NCBI GenBank assembly: GCA_965116945.1 | Contig: OZ220734.1 | Location: 1,674,001 to 1,738,000 of the forward strand | Source of the DNA: Plut-88900 sp965116945 | GTDB taxonomy: Bacteria > Chloroflexota > Dehalococcoidia > Plut-88900 | Reading direction: 5' to 3' | Length of the DNA stretch: 64,000 nucleotides | Part shown: in pieces, positions 24,908-32,819 of the stretch | Layout: the number at the start of each line of letters is the position of its first letter | Numbering within the stretch: the first letter of the stretch is position 1 | Made by a program: the position numbers and the translations under genes | The notes under the pieces: model-generated | What the model was told of the DNA's origin: nothing | Database searches by the model: none | What the model saw: only the letters and a program-made list of their open reading frames with translations

Positions 24908-26230
24908 ATGGCTGACAACACCGGTCCCGAGGCTGCCCGCTTGCCCCGTAGTCCCATGTTCTACGGCTGGCTCATTGTGGGCGTTTGTCTACTGATTAAC
25001 TTCGTATCGCTCGGGGGACGAAGCAGCTTTACCGTTTTCATCCTGCCACTGGAGGCGGACTTCGGGTGGGACAGGGGAGCAATATCACTGGCAGCTTCGA
25101 TTGGGCTGCTCGTGAACGGATTTACACAGCCGTTCCTGGGCCGGGTCTATGATCGATACGGGGCCCGAAAAGTAGTCATTCCCAGCCTGGTTATCCTGGG
25201 AGTTTCCATGGTTCTGCTGATGCAGACATTCCACCTGCTGTTTCTAATCGCTATGTACGGCATTGTACAGGCCGTTGCGACGAGCGGGGCGGGTGACCCG
25301 ATTACCGGTGCAATGCTTGCGAAGTGGTTCCGGAGGCACCGGGCCACTGTGCTGGGCATCAGCATGGCCGGGGCCTCGATAGGCGGGATGTTGCTGGTAC
25401 CGTTCACGCAGTACCTAATTGATGCCACTCACTGGCGCACTGCCTGGGTAGTCCTCGGCGTACTGGTGCTGGCATTCGCTCTTCCGGCGGCTTTCTTTAT
25501 CCTCCGCGAAAGCCCCGAGAAGATGTCGCTGCTGCCTGACGGCGACAAAGAACCTGAGCGAATAGTCGGGCGGAGCAGCAAGAGGCCCGTCGAACAAGTA
25601 AGGGGGCCCCTGGAGACCGACTCCTGGAGAAGGGCGTTCAAGTCTGCACCGATCTGGCAGATGTGCGGTGCGTATTTCGTCTGCGGGGCGACGACGGCGA
25701 TCATGGGCACCCACTTCGTTCCCTACGCTGTCGACAAAGGAGTAACCGAGTCCACCGCAGCCCTGGCCTTCGGGATTATGAACGGCCTGAATATATTCGG
25801 GCTGGTGGGGATAAGCCTGATCTCCGACAAGATGGGTCGGAAAAACCTGTTGGCGCTTGTTTATGCGACAAGAGGGCTGGGCTATGCTGCACTCTTGCTG
25901 CTGCCGGGGGGGTGGGGTATCTGGACTTTCGTGGGGATCGGGGGATTCTCGTGGTGGGCTACAGCGCCGTTGACCACTTCGCTGACTGCGGACGTATACG
26001 GGCTGAGAACGCTCGGAACAATGAACAGCATGGCGTTCCTGGCGCATCAGGTAGGCAGCGCAGCCGCCGTACAGTTTGGCGGAGAGATGAGAGACCTCAC
26101 CGGAAGCTATCTCATCCCATTTGCCATAGTGGGGCTGCTGCTAATCCCTGCTGCTCTGTCTTCCTTCACGATACGTGAAAAGAAATACTCGATCCGATAC
26201 CAGGCCCCCAGCCCGACCCTGGCCTCCTAG
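24908..26230 (+). CDS. MFS transporter
   Basis: Carrier of 440 residues with 12 predicted TM helices. The start SPMFYGWLIVGVCLLINFVS and the loop FLGRVYDRYGARKVVIP are the same type as the other MFS carriers here, of the OFA/monocarboxylate group. A hydrophilic loop (about 205-235) divides the halves. The start is ATG 24908, which gives a short polar N-terminus; upstream codons are dispensable. It is divergent from the Rieske oxygenase with about 130 bp between, so co-regulation is plausible. Confidence 0.82.
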   Translation: MADNTGPEAARLPRSPMFYGWLIVGVCLLINFVSLGGRSSFTVFILPLEADFGWDRGAISLAASIGLLVNGFTQPFLGRVYDRYGARKVVIPSLVILGVSMVLLMQTFHLLFLIAMYGIVQAVATSGAGDPITGAMLAKWFRRHRATVLGISMAGASIGGMLLVPFTQYLIDATHWRTAWVVLGVLVLAFALPAAFFILRESPEKMSLLPDGDKEPERIVGRSSKRPVEQVRGPLETDSWRRAFKSAPIWQMCGAYFVCGATTAIMGTHFVPYAVDKGVTESTAALAFGIMNGLNIFGLVGISLISDKMGRKNLLALVYATRGLGYAALLLLPGGWGIWTFVGIGGFSWWATAPLTTSLTADVYGLRTLGTMNSMAFLAHQVGSAAAVQFGGEMRDLTGSYLIPFAIVGLLLIPAALSSFTIREKKYSIRYQAPSPTLAS

Positions 26231-26245
26231 CAGAGGGACCTCGTC

Positions 26246-26446
26246 TTGCTTCCATTCATCCTGGCCCATCACGAAGGTGCCATTGACCCCGATCTGCTGG
26301 ATGCAATCATGCACCGAATCGACACGACGTTCGGGGTCGATGGGTGGGCGGCTGTATTGATACTGGGTGCGATCATCCTGCTCATTCCCTTATCCCTACT
26401 GACCGTTTATCTGTACTATCGATACAGCATGGGAAGCCGGGGGTAG
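26246..26446 (+). CDS. Small single-TM protein
   Basis: Predicted 66-residue protein. A polar N-terminal part, HHEGAIDPDLLDAIMHRIDT, precedes one TM helix (about residues 33-58) and a basic tail. The start is TTG at 26246, 9 bp after AGAGGG. It lies 15 bp after the MFS gene on the same strand and could be an accessory membrane peptide. No family recognised; moderately likely to be real. Confidence 0.5.
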   Translation: MLPFILAHHEGAIDPDLLDAIMHRIDTTFGVDGWAAVLILGAIILLIPLSLLTVYLYYRYSMGSRG

Positions 26447-26511
26447 GGGGTGGGGTGGGGCTAGTGTAAAATGGGAGTCGGACTAAATAACCTGCAGAAG
26501 GACAGATAAAC

Positions 26512-26880
26512 ATGGACCTGAGCGCGCTCCGGCCCGGCCAAAGCGCCGAGCAAGATGTAACAGTTACAAAAGACTTGACCACCAACCGAACTGGCAAGGA
26601 GGGTGCGGACGTGCTATCGACTCCCGCTTTGCTGGGTCTGATGGAGGACACCAGCATCAAAGCAACCGACGATAAGCTGCCTAAAGGCTTCACGACGGTC
26701 GGGTTCGCGGTGGACGGGCTCCGGCACATCGCCCCGACTTCAATTGGCGGTAAGGTAACTGTGAAGGCAGAGTTGACCGGCATTGACAAGAACAAGTTGT
26801 CCTATTCTATAGAAGCCTTCGAAGGAGACACGAAAATCGGGTTCGCAAACCACCGTCGGGCGGTGATACCTGCCGACTAG
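26512..26880 (+). CDS. Hot-dog thioesterase, fluoroacetyl-CoA thioesterase (FlK)-like
   Basis: Hot-dog protein of 122 residues. It shows VLSTPALLGLMEDTSIKAT and GFAVDGLRHIAPTSIGGKVT, the pattern of FlK-type acyl-CoA thioesterases with the Thr/Glu/His triad region (ST.., ED, RHIAPT). A -10-like TGTAAAAT lies about 45 bp ahead. It stands 35 bp before the ThDP decarboxylase subunits and may be co-transcribed with them, hydrolysing an acyl-CoA or protecting against one. Substrate unknown. Confidence 0.78.
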   Translation: MDLSALRPGQSAEQDVTVTKDLTTNRTGKEGADVLSTPALLGLMEDTSIKATDDKLPKGFTTVGFAVDGLRHIAPTSIGGKVTVKAELTGIDKNKLSYSIEAFEGDTKIGFANHRRAVIPAD

Positions 26881-26915
26881 AGTGAGGAGCGACTGCCCAG
26901 GCTATTCGAAATAAC

Positions 26916-27425
26916 ATGACTACTAGCGAAAAGACCCTTACCCCGACGTCTATCCTGGATGAACTGAAGACACTGGGAGTTACCCACATAGTCTGGCTTC
27001 CCGACACGGAGAGCCGGTTCCTCTACGATGCGGTCTCGTCCGACCCCGATATCAAGCTGGTGCCGGTGTGTAGGGAAGGAGAGGCTATCCCCATAGCCAT
27101 GGGCCTGATTCTGGCGGGCCAGAAGCCCGTTTGCATGATCCAGAGCACTGGGTTCTACGAATCGGGGGATGCGGTGAGGGGGCTGGCTCTGGACGTGGGC
27201 CTGCCGCTATTGATATTCATCGGGTATCGGGGGTTCAAGAGAGAGGGGCCGATTTTGGACTCGGCGGCCACTTACCTGGAGCCTGTGCTCGGAGCGTGGG
27301 GGATGGAGTACCATCTGGTGGAGACCGACGATGACGTGAGTCGCATATCGGTGGCGTACGCAGAAACCCAGGAGAAATCGAAACCCGTGGCCGTACTGAT
27401 TGGAGCGGAGTACCAGCTAGGATGA
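26916..27425 (+). CDS. ThDP-dependent decarboxylase, alpha subunit (sulfopyruvate/phosphonopyruvate type)
   Basis: The 169-residue PYR domain of a split 2-oxo-acid decarboxylase. It shows VTHIVWLPDTESRFLYDAV and VPVCREGEAIPIAMGLILAG, where the Glu activates the ThDP aminopyrimidine. Known split enzymes of this kind are ComD/ComE (sulfopyruvate to sulfoacetaldehyde); single-chain relatives act on phosphonopyruvate. The stop overlaps the beta start as ATGA, so the two are made together. No phosphonate or sulfonate genes adjoin, so the substrate is open. Confidence 0.83.
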   Translation: MTTSEKTLTPTSILDELKTLGVTHIVWLPDTESRFLYDAVSSDPDIKLVPVCREGEAIPIAMGLILAGQKPVCMIQSTGFYESGDAVRGLALDVGLPLLIFIGYRGFKREGPILDSAATYLEPVLGAWGMEYHLVETDDDVSRISVAYAETQEKSKPVAVLIGAEYQLG

Positions 27426-27991
27426 TTCCCGGAATAGAAGCGCTAAAAGTCATATCCCGAAACCAGGGCGACTCGGTGATGATCACCACGGAGACGCCCT
27501 ATACCATCTGGGACTCCATATCTGACAGAAAGGAATTTCACCTGCCGCTGATAAACTCAATGAGCAAAGCGTCGTCGATAGGGCTCGGCCTGGCGTTGGG
27601 CAGGCCCGACCTCAAGGTGCAGGTCGTGGACTCGGACGGAAGCTTGCTGATGAATCTCGGGTCCCTGGTCACCATAGCTAATATGGCTCCCGAGAACTTT
27701 GTGCACTTCGTATACCAGAATAATGTTTACGGACTTAGCGGGGCGCAGCCGCTGCCTGGCGCTGGGAAGTTCTCCTTTACGGGGATGGCAAAGTCCGCCG
27801 GGTATGCCAACGTGTTCGAGTTTGACGACCTGGAAGACTTTGCCCTGGGGCTGCCCGAAATTCTGGAGAAACGGGGCCCGACTCTGGTCTGCCTGATGGT
27901 GGAAGACGATGGTCCCAAGCCGAAGATCCCACCGAGGATGACGAAGCACGCATATCCCGAGGTGCGGGATGCCTTGGCCCGTACTCCCTAA
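27422..27991 (+). CDS. ThDP-dependent decarboxylase, beta subunit
   Basis: The 189-residue PP domain that binds the ThDP diphosphate through Mg. The motif reads VVDSDGSLLMNLGSLVTIAN, with a first Gly of the usual GDGS changed to Ser, and ends in FVYQNNVYGLSG, giving the typical GDGx(n)N pattern. SMSKASSIGLGLALGRPDLK is the conserved SMG.A..A.GLAL region. Together with the alpha subunit it would form an alpha/beta decarboxylase of the ComDE type. Confidence 0.83.
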   Translation: MIPGIEALKVISRNQGDSVMITTETPYTIWDSISDRKEFHLPLINSMSKASSIGLGLALGRPDLKVQVVDSDGSLLMNLGSLVTIANMAPENFVHFVYQNNVYGLSGAQPLPGAGKFSFTGMAKSAGYANVFEFDDLEDFALGLPEILEKRGPTLVCLMVEDDGPKPKIPPRMTKHAYPEVRDALARTP

Positions 27992-28133
27992 ACGTAGCTG
28001 CAAGCCGGGAATCGGCCGGTTCGCAGGTAGTAGGTAATTATCTCCAAGTTCTCTTGCAAACCAGGGGCTTACAGTGGTATATTTGAACTTAGCCACTTTG
28101 TAAAAAAATTAACAATGTGGAGGGGAGCGAGAG

Positions 28134-28343
28134 GTGTCTGAATCATTTCCCACATGCCAGGCCTGCAACAGCGGTGACTTATTGCCGCTATCTGACTTCG
28201 GTGGCCAGGGGGCCCCGATACGATACAAGGCGTGGGTGTGCAGCAATCCAAAGTGTGGATATAACCTGAAGATCCGTAACGGCGACGTCTTCATCAACGA
28301 GCCGATAGGAAGCGGCGTGGGCCACATGCCCAGGGTCCGCTAG
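28134..28343 (+). CDS. Small zinc-ribbon protein, 69 aa
   Basis: Compact protein with TCQACNSGDLLPLSDFGGQG and AWVCSNPKCGYNLKIRNGD, giving Cys pairs CxxC and CxxxxC that would bind zinc. The start is GTG, 8 bp after GGAGGGG. An AT-rich leader (AACTTAGCCACTTTGTAAAAA) precedes it, probably containing its promoter. A CTCCCAG/CTGGGAG hairpin (28373-28389) follows 30 bp after the stop. Role unknown. Confidence 0.7.
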   Translation: MSESFPTCQACNSGDLLPLSDFGGQGAPIRYKAWVCSNPKCGYNLKIRNGDVFINEPIGSGVGHMPRVR

Positions 28344-28683
28344 AACTTCTTTCACCACAGCGAGATATGATGCTCCCAGCAACTGGGAGTCGGTGTGGCG
28401 GGGACCCGGTAAGTGGAACAATCCTAGCAACCGTGCCTCGGTCGATTCGCGTTTGGATAAGTCTCGGAATTGGCCTTATGCCTGTACGTGATATGGTGCA
28501 AGAAGCCCGAGGAGCCGATACAGTACTCCCTGCTGACGTCCTCGCCTGGAGCCACTTGAGAGTTTCTGAAGGCGCAGAGCTCCACGCATATGCCACAGAA
28601 CAAAGGTGGGGCATTGTGTGGCCAGTTGGCGGCGCTGGAAGGCGTGTGCTAACATCTCGCCGGACTTTTTGGAGGAACTAGTC
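28344..28683. other. 340-bp stretch without a convincing gene
   Basis: Apart from the hairpin at 28373-28389 and the ribosome site of the next gene (GGAGGA, about 28670), I see no coding signal. The open frame 28367-28681 lacks a ribosome site and a recognisable product. The segment has GC-rich self-complementary patches and could carry a small RNA, but I could not match it to 6S, SRP, tmRNA or RNase P RNA. Confidence 0.4.
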
Positions 28684-28980
28684 GTGGATCTGCTTGTAAT
28701 AGGCACTATCAGGGACATAGTGTTGATAGTCTTCTTCGGGCTGGGAACCCTGCTGGTAGTCATCCTGATTCTCATCGCCTTTCTGCTGTACCGGAAGATG
28801 GGAGGGTTGCTGGATGCCTTGAAGGGCAACCTGGAAAACACCCGTGTCACCCTCGGCAATGTTGCTGCGTCTTCTACTATGGTCACCGATGCAGCTATTA
28901 GGCCACTGATCAAGGCATGGGCAGTGGCCGCCGGCGCGAAAAAGGCGTTTTCTTTTCTCAATAAGTTCTCTGCCAAATAG
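28684..28980 (+). CDS. Single-TM protein with amphipathic C-terminus
   Basis: Predicted 98-residue protein. One long TM helix (IVLIVFFGLGTLLVVILILI, about residues 12-38) is followed by an alanine-rich helix resembling DUF948/YtxH-type stress proteins (LKGNLENTRVTLGNVAASST). The start is GTG at 28684, 8 bp after GGAGGA. It is followed 76 bp later by another small membrane protein of the YtxH type, and the two probably form a pair at the cell envelope. Confidence 0.65.
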   Translation: MDLLVIGTIRDIVLIVFFGLGTLLVVILILIAFLLYRKMGGLLDALKGNLENTRVTLGNVAASSTMVTDAAIRPLIKAWAVAAGAKKAFSFLNKFSAK

Positions 28981-29056
28981 GGTGTAATGGGTCGAATGCC
29001 CGACCTGTGAATTAACCCTGTAGACGTTTTTCCCTGATGAATAAGGAGCGCTAATC

Positions 29057-29317
29057 GTGTTTACATTCATTCTCGGGTTTCTCATGGGAGGGGCAGCCGG
29101 CGCCGCGATAGTTCTGGCGACATCTCCACAGTTCCAATATCAGGGTGGGTCCGAAGAGTCCAATGGCCTATCCGGAGATGACGCGCAGACGGAGTTCAGA
29201 GACAAACTCCAAGAGGCTTTTGAAGAGGGTCAGAAGGCCGCGGACGAAAAGATAGCAGAGCTTAACGAGATGGTGCAGCGACTGAGGGGCCCCGGGGCAA
29301 AGCAGCAGGAGGAATAA
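29057..29317 (+). CDS. YtxH-like small membrane protein
   Basis: Protein of 86 residues. FTFILGFLMGGAAGAAIVLA is the glycine-rich TM segment typical of YtxH-like proteins (FlxGxxxGAaxGLL pattern), followed by a polar coiled-coil tail (DKLQEAFEEGQKAADEKIAE). Such proteins are general-stress envelope proteins of unknown mechanism. GAATAAGGAGCGCTAATC before the GTG start supplies the ribosome site. Confidence 0.72.
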   Translation: MFTFILGFLMGGAAGAAIVLATSPQFQYQGGSEESNGLSGDDAQTEFRDKLQEAFEEGQKAADEKIAELNEMVQRLRGPGAKQQEE

Positions 29318-29355
29318 GGCTGCACTGGGAAAGTCATGCTGGTGGGATGTGAGGG

Positions 29356-29378
29356 CTCGCTTCAGGAAGTGAAGCGAG
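29356..29378. terminator. Bidirectional terminator between YtxH-like gene and pheA
   Basis: A 9-bp stem CTCGCTTCA/TGAAGCGAG with a GGAAGT-type loop lies at the meeting point of the convergent genes and overlaps the pheA stop. Confidence 0.55.
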
Positions 29379-30189
29379 GGTATGACCCGAAAATACTGAG
29401 GCGGGACGAGACCTCAGCTATCCGTTTCAGGGCTTCACTCACTGGGGGATCCTGGCGGTGGCCGAAGAGATCAACGAGGAAAATGTAGCGCCCGAGCACT
29501 TCCTTGGACGGCCGAGACTCTATCTTGCCCAGGTTGATGTTTCTACTGGCAAACTCCCCTAGAACCTCCACGAGGATACCGGGCCTGTCGTCATCGAATG
29601 AGAAGCAGAGAGACGTGCGGTCGGCGCCCGTGGGCGGATGGTCCTGAGAACCGAGGACGACGAAGCGGGTGACGTTGGTCACCGTTTCCTGAATGTTCGA
29701 GGCCAGCACTTGTACGCCATAGAGTTCGGCGGCCCGACTCGTGGCCACTGCGGCAGCGGAGCCATCGCTTTTCTTAACTTCCTCAACGCCTGCAGCCGTG
29801 CTGAGGGCTGCCTCCATCTGTGCCCTCGGAAAGCACCTTTCGAGGAATCGTCGGCTCTGGGCCAGGGCCTGGGGATGGGAGTAGACAACCTTTATGTCGT
29901 TTGCCTGGGCCCCGGGCTGCACGAGAAGACAGTGGCGTATGGGCAGAACTACCTCGTATTTGATGGCGAGGTTTGAGCCGTGAATGAGGAGGTCCAGGGT
30001 GTCGGTGACTGAGCCCTCTATGCTGTTCTCAATGGCTACCACTCCCTCGTCTATCATACCAGTGACAACCCCCGACCCTATTGCGGACACGGATGGAAGG
30101 GGCACCAACGTGGCGTGAGGGTCGTACAGGAGGGCGGCTTCCTCGGTGAAAGTGCCCGGCGGGCCCAGGAATCCGAGCCGCTTACTCAT
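29362..30189 (-). CDS. pheA: Prephenate dehydratase PheA
   Basis: Stand-alone prephenate dehydratase, which forms phenylpyruvate for phenylalanine synthesis. It starts MSKRLGFLGPPGTFTEEAAL, carries the catalytic TRF in NVTRFVVLGSQ, and ends with an ACT domain holding KIESRPSKEVLGRYIFLVD, the ESRP site for feedback by Phe. No chorismate mutase is fused. Its start overlaps the upstream TrkA gene by about 8 bp (or 17 bp with the ATG at 30198), so it is coupled to the potassium module, an unusual pairing. Confidence 0.92.
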   Translation of the reverse strand: MSKRLGFLGPPGTFTEEAALLYDPHATLVPLPSVSAIGSGVVTGMIDEGVVAIENSIEGSVTDTLDLLIHGSNLAIKYEVVLPIRHCLLVQPGAQANDIKVVYSHPQALAQSRRFLERCFPRAQMEAALSTAAGVEEVKKSDGSAAAVATSRAAELYGVQVLASNIQETVTNVTRFVVLGSQDHPPTGADRTSLCFSFDDDRPGILVEVLGEFASRNINLGKIESRPSKEVLGRYIFLVDLFGHRQDPPVSEALKRIAEVSSRLSIFGSYPRFTS

Positions 30190-30865
30190 CCGAATCATCC
30201 AAAGGCTCTCCGGTCAAGATAGAACGGAGGGATTCAGTCCCATTTTCCGGGGTGAGTGCGATTACATTGTCGGCCTCTTTGAGGACGAGGTCCGGTGTGG
30301 GAGTCCGGGCGGCGCCATCCTTATCTATCACCAGGGCAACCAACGCGCCTTCAGGCAATTGCACCTCTTCCAGGCGTTTTCCGTCAATGCCGCCGTCGGG
30401 AGGCACCTTGACCGAAACCAGCTCAGTTCCCGACTCCTCTATCTCAAGGAGGGGCACTATAGAGCGCTGGGGGATCTGGTGCTCAATGCTGGACAAGATT
30501 ATATCGGTGACGCTGATGGTCACGTCGACTCCGAGTTTCTTAAAGAGCGACTCGTTGCGGGGGTCGTTAATTGTGGAGATAGTGCGAGGGACTCGGAAGC
30601 TCGCCTTGGCAACCTGGCATGCGGTGAGATTGTCTTTGTCCTGGCGGGTGGTGGCGATTAGCGTGTCGGCGCGGTTTGCCCCTGCCATTTCAAGGACGGA
30701 AGCCTCGCAGCCGTCACCCCGGAGTATCACGTCCCCCAGCATCTTGGACAGCTCTTCACCGCGCTCTCTGTCACGCTCCACGATCAGGACTTCGTGGGAC
30801 CGCAGCAGAAGGTCCTTGGCCAGGTTGAACGAAAGAGTGCTCCCTCCTACCAGGAGAATGTACAA
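30182..30865 (-). CDS. trkA: TrkA-type RCK protein (RCK_N plus RCK_C)
   Basis: Cytosolic regulator of K+ channels or Trk/Ktr transporters, 227 residues. The NAD-binding fold starts YILLVGGSTLSFNLAKDLLL and includes ADTLIATTRQDKDNLTACQV; the C-terminal half (LVSVKVPPDGGIDGKRLEEV) is a RCK_C ligand-binding domain. The first Gly-rich loop lacks the standard GxGxxG (VGGSTLS), so nucleotide binding may be changed. It lies 11 bp downstream of a second, RCK_N-only, gene. Confidence 0.85.
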   Translation of the reverse strand: MYILLVGGSTLSFNLAKDLLLRSHEVLIVERDRERGEELSKMLGDVILRGDGCEASVLEMAGANRADTLIATTRQDKDNLTACQVAKASFRVPRTISTINDPRNESLFKKLGVDVTISVTDIILSSIEHQIPQRSIVPLLEIEESGTELVSVKVPPDGGIDGKRLEEVQLPEGALVALVIDKDGAARTPTPDLVLKEADNVIALTPENGTESLRSILTGEPLDDSDE

Positions 30866-30876
30866 CTTCTCAGTTC

Positions 30877-31275
30877 CTACCTCTCAATGGCGTCCTTAAG
30901 CAATTCGACGGTTACGGTAGTTGGTGTGACGGTTTCAACGCCCAGGTCACGGAAGAGGTCCTTCTGAACGGGGTCGTAGACCCTGCACACAACCTTCGGG
31001 ACCCTGAATTGCACCTTGGCCTTCTGTGCAGCTAGGAGGTTACATGAATCGTCCCGAGTAGCAGCAATGAAGACATCAGTGTCATCAATGTCGGTTCGGA
31101 CCAGGTCGTCATCGTCCGTGCCGTCACCGATAAGCGCCTCGCCTCGAAAACCGGACCCGAGGAAGCGGAAGCTGTCCTCATCTAGGTCCATAACGGTGAC
31201 TTTGTGGCCCTCTGCATCAAGCACCGTGCCAAGCCTTCCCCCCACCCTACCGCAGCCTACTATAACAATATTCAT
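30877..31275 (-). CDS. TrkA N-terminal domain protein (RCK_N only)
   Basis: Small NAD-binding protein of 132 residues: MNIVIVGCGRVGGRLGTVLD has an intact GxGxxG loop, and DVFIAATRDDSCNLLAAQKA and VVCRVYDPVQKDLFRDLGVE are conserved RCK_N segments. It lacks the RCK_C ligand domain and probably pairs with the next gene's protein, which has one. Between them they make a split version of the double-RCK TrkA found in other bacteria. Confidence 0.85.
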   Translation of the reverse strand: MNIVIVGCGRVGGRLGTVLDAEGHKVTVMDLDEDSFRFLGSGFRGEALIGDGTDDDDLVRTDIDDTDVFIAATRDDSCNLLAAQKAKVQFRVPKVVCRVYDPVQKDLFRDLGVETVTPTTVTVELLKDAIER

Positions 31276-31338
31276 GCTCTATTCACGAATTCAATATCCG
31301 CGGCGAACTGTTCGCTCTGTCTAGGAATGACGAGAAGG

Positions 31339-31773
31339 TTAACCGGCCCCGTTCATGGGCCCTCTGTACAGCCATACGTGGCATCTGGCGTTTTCCAGGA
31401 CATAGGGAGCAGCGCTGCCAAGGGTGAACTCTCCGAACCTTCTTTCATATAAGGTGTTCATTACGATGAGATCAATCCGGCGGTCCAGGGCAGCCTTTAC
31501 GACGCCGAGGCCTGCGTGTCGGGCCTGGACAACCTCCGTTTGTACCGTTGTGTGCTGGCCCTTGGCCACGCTTTCCATATAATCGAGAACAGCCTCTGCC
31601 TTCCGCACCTCAAGCCCCATTTCCGCGTCTAGCGGATGGGAGCGAGGGACCTCTATGACGTATAGGACGAAAACCGTGCCCTTGCTCTCCTGGGCGAACC
31701 TGCAAGCCAGTGAAACAGCTTCTTCGTCCGCGGTATTTCCGTCTACCGCTACCATGATACGTCTATATATCAT
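31339..31773 (-). CDS. Universal stress protein (UspA family)
   Basis: Protein of 144 residues with the alpha/beta UspA fold: YRRIMVAVDGNTADEEAVSL at the start and IDLIVMNTLYERRFGEFTLG with SAAPYVLENARCHVWLYR at the end. The usual ATP motif GxxGxxxxxxxxxG(S/T) is only partly kept (RFGEFTLGSAAPYV). It lies between the channel gene and the RCK genes; USP domains are often linked to ion channels and transporters. Confidence 0.87.
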   Translation of the reverse strand: MIYRRIMVAVDGNTADEEAVSLACRFAQESKGTVFVLYVIEVPRSHPLDAEMGLEVRKAEAVLDYMESVAKGQHTTVQTEVVQARHAGLGVVKAALDRRIDLIVMNTLYERRFGEFTLGSAAPYVLENARCHVWLYRGPMNGAG

Positions 31774-31814
31774 CGCTTTCTATTTTAACTCGAGAGGACG
31801 GGAAAAGACTGAAA

Positions 31815-32402
31815 TTACCTGTTCGGGGTACGCATTTTGATTTGCTCAATGTGAATGGCAACCAGGTTGCTGGTGGACTCCCTTAGCAATTCCAGCTCCT
31901 CCAGGGAGAGATTATCCAGGTCATCCAGGTTTCTCTTAATGGTGGTGATCAACTCCACATCCGTACGTTCGCGTCTGCGTATGAAGAAAACGGTAACACT
32001 GGCGATTATGGCTCCATAGAACATTATGGTGCCGATAATGGACCAGCCTCCACCGACTATGCCGCCCCATAGCGTTTCGGGCCGCCAGCTGTTTCCGGCG
32101 GTCTGCATGGTGAAGATCGCCCACCATAGCGCATCCACGAAACTTCCGACGTTCGGGTTGGCGCCCCTTTCGAGGAAATAGATCAGGGTGGCCACGATGC
32201 CAGCCATGAAGGCCACAATGGACAACGAAAGAAGCAAGGGAGTTTCGGTGAAGAGCACCTTTCCGAAATTCACGACACCCGGCAGCCCGGGCCTTAGCCT
32301 GAGCTGGGGATTCGACCGGACCCTGCGGCGAAGAACATCCTCGCCCGGCCTGTCTGTGCCAAGGCGCTCGAACTGATTGTCCCTTGCGCGATGCCGATTC
32401 AC
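31815..32402 (-). CDS. Two-TM ion-channel-like protein with a non-canonical selectivity filter
   Basis: Protein of 195 residues laid out like a K+ channel: TM1 about 51-76, pore helix and loop 88-110, TM2 about 117-141, then a cytosolic helical tail. In place of the K+ filter TVGYGD the pore reads TMQTAGNSWRPETLW, keeping the Thr, Gly and Pro but losing the GYG. The start is GTG at 32402, because GGAGGA precedes it by 9 bp whereas it abuts the ATG at 32411. With the downstream USP and RCK genes it forms a likely ion-transport operon. Ion selectivity is uncertain. Confidence 0.68.
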   Translation of the reverse strand: MNRHRARDNQFERLGTDRPGEDVLRRRVRSNPQLRLRPGLPGVVNFGKVLFTETPLLLSLSIVAFMAGIVATLIYFLERGANPNVGSFVDALWWAIFTMQTAGNSWRPETLWGGIVGGGWSIIGTIMFYGAIIASVTVFFIRRRERTDVELITTIKRNLDDLDNLSLEELELLRESTSNLVAIHIEQIKMRTPNR

Positions 32403-32428
32403 GGAATACATTCCTCCAGGGGAATGCC

Positions 32429-32458
32429 ATTATAGGCTTGCGGTATTTTGTCACGCAA
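32429..32458 (-). promoter_or_regulatory. Promoter of the channel-usp-trkA-pheA operon
   Basis: A perfect -10 TATAAT (32434-32429) with TTGCGT (32458-32453) 18 bp upstream on the minus strand, about 27 bp before the channel start codon. Confidence 0.6.
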
Positions 32459-32527
32459 TGAGTTTCAAGTATCAGGGACTTCCAGCTCAGGAGTCCTTGC
32501 CGGGGGTTGAACGGATCGGCGAATCAA

Positions 32528-32767
32528 ATGAGAGATAAAGCCAGATTGACAGCCCTGGTGCGGGGCAGGGTGCAGGGGGTGTGCTTCAGGTATTTCGTGC
32601 AGAAAGAGGCCCTGGAGGGAGGACTCACCGGATACGCGTACAACCGGGCCGACGGCAGCTCCGTGCAGGTGATTGCGGAAGGGCCCAGGGCGGACTTGGA
32701 AGCCCTGCTGGTGCGACTCCATATTGGACCGCCTGCTGCCTGCGTGGAGGTTGTGGAGGTCTGCTGA
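32528..32767 (+). CDS. acyP: Acylphosphatase
   Basis: Small enzyme hydrolysing acyl phosphates. The signature ALVRGRVQGVCFRYFVQKEA contains the catalytic Arg, and GYAYNRADGSSVQVIAEGPR the catalytic Asn. About 79 residues from the ATG at 32528; an upstream TTG at 32507 would add seven. The protein is slightly shorter at the C-terminus than usual (about 90). It lies between two minus-strand genes. Confidence 0.87.
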   Translation: MRDKARLTALVRGRVQGVCFRYFVQKEALEGGLTGYAYNRADGSSVQVIAEGPRADLEALLVRLHIGPPAACVEVVEVC

Positions 32768-32819
32768 TCCGATGCGGAAGGTGGGTATTCCGAGTTCGGG
32801 GTGGGGTGATTGCCCGGTC

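Noticed and set aside
28367..28681. 104-codon open frame
   Set aside because: No ribosome site, product unrecognised, and it ends in the ribosome site of the next gene.
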